In this document: piece after piece, positions 58,199-64,000 of the stretch
Layout: every line of letters starts with the position of its first letter
Numbering within the stretch: the first letter of the stretch is position 1
From: Polyangiaceae bacterium
GTDB lineage: Bacteria; Myxococcota_A; Polyangia; Polyangiales; Polyangiaceae
Length of the DNA: 64,000 bases
Assembly (NCBI GenBank): GCA_025936115.1
Contig: JAICTZ010000023.1
Location: 40,936-104,935, forward strand
Direction of reading: 5' to 3'
Notes under the pieces: model-generated
What the model was told of the DNA's origin: nothing
Databases searched by the model: none
What the model saw: the letters and a program-made list of their open reading frames with translations, nothing else
Made by a program: the position numbers and the translations under genes

Positions 58199-60385
58199 AT
58201 GCAGATCCAGCAGGTAGTAGCGCTCAAGGGCCCGAATATATGGGCCAATTTCCCCGTGCTCCAGGCGCGGGTGCACCTCGAGCATTACGAGGAGCTCCCG
58301 AGCAACAAGCTGCCGGGCTTCACGGACCGGCTGATGGGATGGCTGCCGAGCCTCATCGAGCACCGCTGCGGCGTAGGGGAGCGAGGTGGATTTTTGCTTC
58401 GCCTGCGCGAAGGGACATGGCTCGGTCATGTGCTCGAGCATGTGACGCTCGAGCTCGAGTCCTTGGCGCACCTGCCCGTCGGGTTCGGGCGCGCCCGCGC
58501 GGCAGGGCCGCACGGCGTCTATCACGTGGTCGTCCGCGCCGACGAGCCCGCCTTCACGGAGGCGTGCATGCGCGCCGCGCGTGAGCTCGTGATGGCGGCC
58601 GCCGAGGGGCGAACGTTCGACGTCGAGACCGAGCTTCGCGTCTTGAAGGAGCTCGCCGAAAAGCTGTGTCTCGGCCCGAGCACTCAAGCGATCGTGAGCG
58701 CGGTACGCGAGCGCGGCATTCCACACCTGCGTCTGACCGACCGCAGCAATCTCGTACAGCTCGGCTACGGCAAAGCACAGCGGCGCATTTGGACGGCGGA
58801 GACCGACGGCACCGCAGCCGTCGCCGAAAGCATCGCGCAAGACAAGGAGCTCACGCGCACGCTCTTGCGCTCGGTCGGCGTCGCCGTGCCGGAAGGTCGT
58901 GTCGTCAAAACGGCGGAAGACGCGTGGGCTGCGGCGAGCGCTCTCGGCCTGCCCGTCGTCGTCAAGCCGCAGGACGGCAATTGGGGACGCGGCGTGTCGA
59001 TTCGACTCGAAGATCGCGCGGCCGTCGAAACCGCATTTCAAATTGCAGCGAATGAGGGCTCGGGCGTCGTCGTCGAACGCTTCGTGCCGGGCTCGCAATA
59101 TCGAGTGCTCGTCGTCGGCGAGCAAGCCGTAGCGGCGACGGGCGGTGAAGCCGAGCACGTGGTCGGTGACGGCGTGCACACCGTCGCCGAGCTCGTCGAG
59201 CGGAAAAATCAAGAGCCCACGCGCGGCGCGACGACGTCGCACGTGCTCACGAAGCTCGTCATCGACGACATTTCACTCGAGCTCTTGCGGCGTCAGGGTT
59301 TCACGCCCAGGTCGGTCCCCGCCAGCGGACGCGTCGCGCTCATTCACTACAACGGCGATCTCACCGTCGACGTGACCGATCGCTTGAGCCCCGAGATCGC
59401 CGCGAGCTGCGTGCTCGCAGCGCGTACCGTCGGCCTCGACATCGCCGGCATGGACATCATCGCCGAGGACATCTCGCGCTCGCTCGAGAGCCAAGGCGGC
59501 GCCGTGATCGAAGTGAACGCGAGCCCGAGCCTCGCGATGCATTTGCGCCCGCTCCAGGGCAAGCCGCGACCCGTGGGTGAAGCGATCGTGGATCACATGT
59601 TCGGCCTCGGACAGACGGGCCGCGTGCCGCTCCTCGCGATCACGGGCTCGAAGCGGGCGGACGTCGTCGCGGCGCTCGCCGGGCGCCTCGTGGCGGGCGC
59701 CGGTTACAACGTGGGCCAGGTCGACGCGGACGGCGTGCGCGTCGGCGATCACTGGCTAGAGCGCGGGGAGCCGTCGCGTGCGGCGGGTGCACGGCGCTTG
59801 CTCATGAATCCGTTCGCGAACGCCTTCGTGTTCGCCGTGACCGAACGGAGCGTGCTGGAAGAAGGCCTGGCCTTCGATCGTTGTCAGGTGGCGATCGTCA
59901 CCGACGTGAGCGAGCCGCCGCCCGAGCCGGGCGTCTCGGGGCCGACGCACGCGTGGCGCGCGCTGCGCACGCCGGTCGACGTGGTGTTGCCGAACGGCGT
60001 CACCGTGCTCAACGCAGACGATCCGGCGGCGGTGCGCATGGCGGAGTTTCGCAAAGCCAAGGTGCTTTACTTCGCCGAGAGTCTCGCGGCGGCTCCGCTC
60101 GCTCAGCACCTGGCTGAAGACGGCAGCGCCGTCGTGCTCGAAGAGGGCGCTGCCGTTCTACGTCAAGGTGCGAGCCGCACCGAGCTCGTCGACGCGGAGA
60201 CATTGTCGGCTGCTCGGCTCCCGGGACTTACCGTAACGCCTGCCGACTGGCTTGCGTTGCTCGCGGCGGGCATCGCGCTCGGCATGACTGTAGAGGCCGT
60301 AAGTAGCGGCTTTTCGCATGAATTTGATGGACGTCCGGCTCGAGCTTCCGAGCGGGAAGCTACCGGCGTCGCGACCGTAGGATGA
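58199..60385 (+). CDS. Cyanophycin synthetase-like protein with degenerate Mur-ligase P-loop
   Basis: 728 residues. The N-terminal domain (LKGPNIWANFPVLQARVHLE, LRLREGTWLGHVLEHVTLEL) and the ATP-grasp domain (SIAQDKELTRTLL, VVVKPQDGNWGRGVSI, VIEVNASPSLAMHL) are intact. The Mur-ligase-like domain is shortened, and where CphA has GTNGKTTT it reads TGSKRADV (residues 482-489), so the second ATP site is lost. Cyanobacterial CphA2 shows the same kind of loss and uses beta-Asp-Arg dipeptides. Whether this copy does so, or only assists the intact copy, cannot be told. Its stop overlaps the next gene (ATGA). Confidence 0.9.
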   Translation: MQIQQVVALKGPNIWANFPVLQARVHLEHYEELPSNKLPGFTDRLMGWLPSLIEHRCGVGERGGFLLRLREGTWLGHVLEHVTLELESLAHLPVGFGRARAAGPHGVYHVVVRADEPAFTEACMRAARELVMAAAEGRTFDVETELRVLKELAEKLCLGPSTQAIVSAVRERGIPHLRLTDRSNLVQLGYGKAQRRIWTAETDGTAAVAESIAQDKELTRTLLRSVGVAVPEGRVVKTAEDAWAAASALGLPVVVKPQDGNWGRGVSIRLEDRAAVETAFQIAANEGSGVVVERFVPGSQYRVLVVGEQAVAATGGEAEHVVGDGVHTVAELVERKNQEPTRGATTSHVLTKLVIDDISLELLRRQGFTPRSVPASGRVALIHYNGDLTVDVTDRLSPEIAASCVLAARTVGLDIAGMDIIAEDISRSLESQGGAVIEVNASPSLAMHLRPLQGKPRPVGEAIVDHMFGLGQTGRVPLLAITGSKRADVVAALAGRLVAGAGYNVGQVDADGVRVGDHWLERGEPSRAAGARRLLMNPFANAFVFAVTERSVLEEGLAFDRCQVAIVTDVSEPPPEPGVSGPTHAWRALRTPVDVVLPNGVTVLNADDPAAVRMAEFRKAKVLYFAESLAAAPLAQHLAEDGSAVVLEEGAAVLRQGASRTELVDAETLSAARLPGLTVTPADWLALLAAGIALGMTVEAVSSGFSHEFDGRPARASEREATGVATVG

Positions 60386-63039
60386 TGGCGATGAAACTCG
60401 AATCCAAACGTTTCCTCCGAGGCCCGAACCGCTGGTCCGACAAGACCGCGGTGGAGGGTGTAATCACGCTCGACCCGTCGCAGCCGCTCGTGGATTCGTG
60501 GAACCGGCTGCTCTGCGACTACCCCGAGCTCATGGCGCCCGTTCAAGCCGGCGCACCGCGTGACACGACGTCGGCGCTGTTCTGGGCACACGTCGTCGGT
60601 AGGCTCGCGGTCGAGCTGCAGGGGCAAGCGCAAATCGGCGTGACGCTCGCGCTCGCGTCGCCACTCGATGCGCCGCGCGAGGCGCGCTTCGTCGCGGAAT
60701 ATCGCGAAGAGGCGAGCGGTGAGCGCGCCGTCGAGCTCGCGCTCGAGCTCATTGCCGCCGCCCGTGAGGGGCGGCGCGTTGACGTCGCGAGCGAAGTCGT
60801 TGCGCTCCGCAAGCTGCACGAAGAAACGCGTCTCGGCCCGAGCACGGGTGCGATCGCCAGAGCAGCGGAGGCGCGCGGCATCCCCGTGCGGCGCCTGACC
60901 GAAGGCAGCCTGCTCCAGCTCGGTTACGGCGCGCAGCAGCGCCGCGTGTGGGCCGCGGAGACCGACCGCACGAGCGCGATCGGCGAGGCGATCGCGCAAG
61001 ACAAGGAGCTCACGAAGCAAATGCTCGAGCTCGTGGGCGTGCCCGTGCCCGCCGGGCGTCCCGTCGAGAGCGCGGACGAAGCTTGGGCAGCGGCAGAGGC
61101 CATCGGCTTGCCGGTCGTGGTGAAGCCTCGCAAAGGCAACCAAGGCAAAGGCGTGTCCGTTCGCCTCCACACGCGCGAAGCGGTGATGAGCGCGTACGAG
61201 ATCGCCGCCGAATACGACCGTTACCGCCAGGTGGTCGTCGAGCGCCACATCGAGGGCATGGATTTCCGCTTGCTCGTCATCGGCGGGCGCTTGGTGGCCG
61301 CGGCGCGGCGCGAGCCTCCGAGCATCGTCGGCGACGGCAAGAGCACGATCCTGGAGCTCGTCGCGGTCGAAAACAAGAACCCGCTGCGCGGCGACGATCA
61401 TTCGACTTCGCTCAGCAAGCTTCGTCTCGACGAGATCGGGCTCGAGACGCTCGCCGAGCAGGGGCTCACGCAAGACAGCGTGCCGGCCGCGGGCCAGACG
61501 GTCGTCCTACGCCGCAACGCCAACTTGAGCACCGGCGGCAGCGCGACCGACGTGACCGATGAGGTGCACCCGCTGGTCGCGCAGCGCGCCATCGAAGCCG
61601 CGCGCGTCGTGGGCCTCGACATCGCGGGCGTCGATCTCGTGGGGTCGCGCGTCGATCGGCCGCTCGAGGAGACGGGCGGCGCGTTCGTCGAAGTAAACGC
61701 CGCGCCGGGGCTGCGCATGCACCTCGAGCCCTCGCACGGCCGCGGCCGCGCCGTGGGCGAGGCGATCATCGACTCCATGTTCGCGCGCGGCGACGACGCG
61801 CGTATCCCGATCGTCGCCGTCACGGGTACGAACGGCAAGACGACGACGACGCGCTTCATCGCGCACCTCATGCGCCAGCGCGGCCTGCGCGTCGGCATGA
61901 CGTGCACCGACGGCATTTACGTCGAGGGCAAGCGCATCGATACCGGCGACTGCAGCGGGCCGAAGAGCGCGCGCATGGTGCTCGGCCACCCGCGCGTCGA
62001 CGTCGCGGTGCTCGAGACGGCGCGCGGCGGCATGCTGCGCGAAGGGCTCGGCTTCGACTGGTGCGACGTGGCGGTCGTGACGAACGTCGGCGAAGGCGAT
62101 CACCTCGGGATGAACGGGATCCACACGCCCGAGGAGCTCGCGGCCATCAAGGCCATCCCCGTACGGCGCGTGTCGCAGCGCGGCGTCGCCGTGCTCAACG
62201 CCGACGACCCGCTCGTTGCGAGCATGGCGTCGCTCTGCCCCGGCACGGTGATCTTCTTCAGCCGCGATCCGAACTCGGCGGTGATCGGTCGGCATCGCTC
62301 GGCGGGCGGCAAAGCGATCCTCGCGAAGGAGGGTCACGTCGTGCTCGCCGACGGCCGGCTCGAACGCCGCGTCGGCAGCCTCGCGGAGCTGCCGCTCACC
62401 CAAGGCGGGCTCGTCGGCTTTCAGATCGAGAACTTGCTCGCCGCGCTGGGCGCGGGGTGGGGCCTCGGCTTGCCGATCGAGGCGCTGCGGTTCGGCGCCG
62501 AGACGTTCGAGAGCAGCCTCGGCACGGCGCCGGGTCGCTTCAACGTCGTGACGCATCGCGACAGCACCGTCATTCTCGACTACGGCCACAACTCCTCGGC
62601 GTTGCTCGCGCTCACCGAAGCCATCCGCGGCATGCGCCACCGCCGGCGCAAGGTCGTCTACACGGCCGCGGGCGACCGCCGCGACGAGGACATCGTCCGC
62701 CAAGCGCAAATTCTCGCTGACTTCTTCCACGAAATTTACGTGTACGAAGACAAGTGCACACGCGGCCGCCCGGACGGCGAAGTGATTCGCTTGATGCGCG
62801 AGGGTTTCGCGCAGGCCGGCGCCGCGCCGCGCATCGTCCAGCTGAGCGGAGAGCTGCGCTCGATCGGCGCAGCCATCGGCAACCTCGAGCCGGGCGATTT
62901 GCTGCTCTGCCAGGTCGATCAGGTGGAGCTCGCGCTCGAGTTCGTGACGGGCCTGTTCCGTCAGGCGGAGTCGCGTTCGGTGTCTTCCCTCGCTCAGCTC
63001 GCCGCCGCCGCGCTCGCGGCGCTCGGCATGATGACCTGA
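60382..63039 (+). CDS. cphA: Cyanophycin synthetase (intact)
   Basis: 885 residues, the usual full length. The enzyme adds Asp to the backbone and Arg to the side chains of the storage polymer multi-L-arginyl-poly-L-aspartate, using ATP at two sites. It has an N-terminal domain (with little similarity to the first copy in its first 60 residues), ATP-grasp (SIAQ-type AIAQDKELTKQML, VVVKPRKGNQGKGVSVRL, VEVNAAPGLRMHL), and a Mur-ligase domain with an intact P-loop VTGTNGKTTTT, TARGGMLREGLGFD and ILDYGHNSSAL. ATG 60382 overlaps the previous stop, so the two synthetases are co-translated. No cyanophycinase or iadA-like peptidase gene is in the window. Confidence 0.94.
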   Translation: MMAMKLESKRFLRGPNRWSDKTAVEGVITLDPSQPLVDSWNRLLCDYPELMAPVQAGAPRDTTSALFWAHVVGRLAVELQGQAQIGVTLALASPLDAPREARFVAEYREEASGERAVELALELIAAAREGRRVDVASEVVALRKLHEETRLGPSTGAIARAAEARGIPVRRLTEGSLLQLGYGAQQRRVWAAETDRTSAIGEAIAQDKELTKQMLELVGVPVPAGRPVESADEAWAAAEAIGLPVVVKPRKGNQGKGVSVRLHTREAVMSAYEIAAEYDRYRQVVVERHIEGMDFRLLVIGGRLVAAARREPPSIVGDGKSTILELVAVENKNPLRGDDHSTSLSKLRLDEIGLETLAEQGLTQDSVPAAGQTVVLRRNANLSTGGSATDVTDEVHPLVAQRAIEAARVVGLDIAGVDLVGSRVDRPLEETGGAFVEVNAAPGLRMHLEPSHGRGRAVGEAIIDSMFARGDDARIPIVAVTGTNGKTTTTRFIAHLMRQRGLRVGMTCTDGIYVEGKRIDTGDCSGPKSARMVLGHPRVDVAVLETARGGMLREGLGFDWCDVAVVTNVGEGDHLGMNGIHTPEELAAIKAIPVRRVSQRGVAVLNADDPLVASMASLCPGTVIFFSRDPNSAVIGRHRSAGGKAILAKEGHVVLADGRLERRVGSLAELPLTQGGLVGFQIENLLAALGAGWGLGLPIEALRFGAETFESSLGTAPGRFNVVTHRDSTVILDYGHNSSALLALTEAIRGMRHRRRKVVYTAAGDRRDEDIVRQAQILADFFHEIYVYEDKCTRGRPDGEVIRLMREGFAQAGAAPRIVQLSGELRSIGAAIGNLEPGDLLLCQVDQVELALEFVTGLFRQAESRSVSSLAQLAAAALAALGMMT

Positions 63040-63178
63040 GCGTCGCCGTAGTCGGGGGCGCCTCCAAACGAGCGCGGTAGCCGTCGTCACCCTCGGGCAT
63101 GACCACGCGCTGCGTAGACGCCTGCGCGCTCGAGTCGGGCCTTGCGAACTCGCGGGCGAACGCTACTCTCTCGGGTCG

Positions 63179-64000
63179 ATGAACGATCTTATTTCGTTGG
63201 GGGTGGACCTCGGGGGAACGAAAACGGAAGCAGCGGTGATTGCCCGGCAGGGGATGGGCACGACCGTGCGCAAGAACGACGATTTCCGCGTGCTCGCGCG
63301 CCAGCGTGTGCCGACCGGCAGCGAGCGCGGGTATCAAGCCGTGCTCGAGACGGTGGTGAACATCGTGCGCTCGACCGCGAAGGAAGCGGGCGTCGAACCG
63401 AAGAGCATTCCAATCGGCGTCGGCATGCCCGGCTCGGTCACGCGCATCGGCGGCTTGATCAAGAACTCCAATACGGAGTGCTTGAACGGCAAGCCGTTCC
63501 GTCAGGATCTCGCGCGCACGCTCGGGGGCCGCGTGCTCTTCGACAACGACGCCAATTGCTTCGCGCTCGCAGAGGCGCGCTGCGGCGCGGCGCGCGCGTT
63601 CATCGACGGCGTCGTCTTCGGGGTGATCATGGGCACCGGCGTCGGCGGCGGCATCGTTGCGCGGGGACGCATCTGGGGCGGCTTGCAGGGCCTCGGCGGC
63701 GAGTGGGGCCACCACGCCGTCGGCCCGTGGCGCAGGCTCGACGCACCAGAAGAGGAGCCGATCTCGGGCACGGGACTCGGCGAGCGGCCGATCTGTAGCT
63801 GCGGCAAGATGGGCTGTGTCGAGCTCTACGCGAGCGGCGGCGGCGTCGAGAAGGAGTACCGGCGCCGCACGGGGCAGTCACGTAGGCTTGCCGAGCTCGT
63901 CGAGCGCCGCGCGACTGACGCGACGGCGGCGTTGCTCGTCGACGAGCTCGTCGAGGCGTACGGCCGCGGCCTCGCCAACGTGATCGACATCCTGGACCCG
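63179..64000 (+). CDS. ROK-family sugar kinase (partial, runs off right edge)
   Basis: From ATG 63179, 274 codons are visible. N-terminal phosphate loop SLGVDLGGTKTEAAVI, IGVGMPGSV, catalytic Asp in FDNDANCFALAEA, the ROK signature region MGTGVGGGIVARGRIWGGLQ, and zinc ligands in GEWGHH and CSCGKMGC. These mark a glucokinase/N-acetylmannosamine-kinase type ROK enzyme rather than a DNA-binding ROK repressor. It lies 139 bp after cphA on the same strand; any link to cyanophycin is not evident. Confidence 0.9.
   Translation, partial: MNDLISLGVDLGGTKTEAAVIARQGMGTTVRKNDDFRVLARQRVPTGSERGYQAVLETVVNIVRSTAKEAGVEPKSIPIGVGMPGSVTRIGGLIKNSNTECLNGKPFRQDLARTLGGRVLFDNDANCFALAEARCGAARAFIDGVVFGVIMGTGVGGGIVARGRIWGGLQGLGGEWGHHAVGPWRRLDAPEEEPISGTGLGERPICSCGKMGCVELYASGGGVEKEYRRRTGQSRRLAELVERRATDATAALLVDELVEAYGRGLANVIDILDP

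Noticed and set aside
1..64000. tRNA, rRNA or riboswitch genes
   Set aside because: No cloverleaf, rRNA segment or known riboswitch core was recognised on reading; a tRNAscan/Infernal run would be needed to exclude them fully.

Overview
The window reads as chromosomal DNA of a high-GC member of the Myxococcota, most likely a Polyangia/Sorangiineae-type soil bacterium. The grounds are strongly G/C-ending codons, many lipoproteins and exoenzymes with long Gly/Ser/Thr/Ala spacers after the signal peptide, three proteins ending in a Gly-Cys-x-Cys + hydrophobic + Arg-rich tail of the MYXO-CTERM type, TPR/PEGA-like envelope proteins and ECF-sigma/TPR modules. This is inferred from protein style, not from a marker gene. 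No rRNA, tRNA, CRISPR array or insertion sequence was recognised.

Layout. 1-1.1 kb: a split transketolase (the C-subunit runs off the left edge). 1.2-7.9 kb and 15.5-36.1 kb: two blocks of secreted, surface-tethered carbohydrate-active enzymes: a GH54 arabinofuranosidase, a GH114 protein, three GH30 enzymes, two CE1-type esterases and a beta-helix lyase-like protein. They are mixed with lipoproteins of unknown role, a PEGA/TPR-lipoprotein pair, a MerR regulator with its own operator and a small Cys-Cys protein, an ATP-grasp/GT2/TPR fusion, a Gly-Ser-Thr repeat lipoprotein and an ECF sigma module. 8.0-15.5 kb: a decayed Ser/Thr kinase, a trypsin-like protease with a sorting tail, an ABC-2 exporter operon with a methyltransferase, and a hybrid histidine kinase.

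36.2-37.6 kb is a weakly coding stretch with lower third-position GC. It leads into a ThiF-nitroreductase fusion (Rv1355c-like) paired with a GNAT-like acyltransferase (37.7-40.8 kb). 41.6-43.8 kb is a tightly overlapping minus-strand operon (SDR, M24-like protein, a previously hidden 43-codon ORF, a small membrane protein). It diverges from an HlyD/ABC/permease/TetR efflux operon whose promoter carries a clear 29-bp dyad. 48-55 kb holds a cNMP-DUF1003 protein, a KdpD/KdpE-like pair without the Kdp ATPase, a UspA protein, a Na+/H+-antiporter-like transporter and an ammonium transporter.

55.4-63.0 kb is a cyanophycin locus. An ABC exporter fused to a DUF1854 domain diverges from two overlapping cyanophycin-synthetase genes; the first has lost the Mur-ligase P-loop and the second keeps it. 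A ROK-family sugar kinase runs off the right edge.

The most promising leads for new biology are the Rv1355c-like/acyltransferase pair, the ATP-grasp-glycosyltransferase fusion, the degenerate-plus-intact CphA pair with its dedicated ABC/DUF1854 protein, and the TetR and MerR operators that link unknown proteins to a signal.
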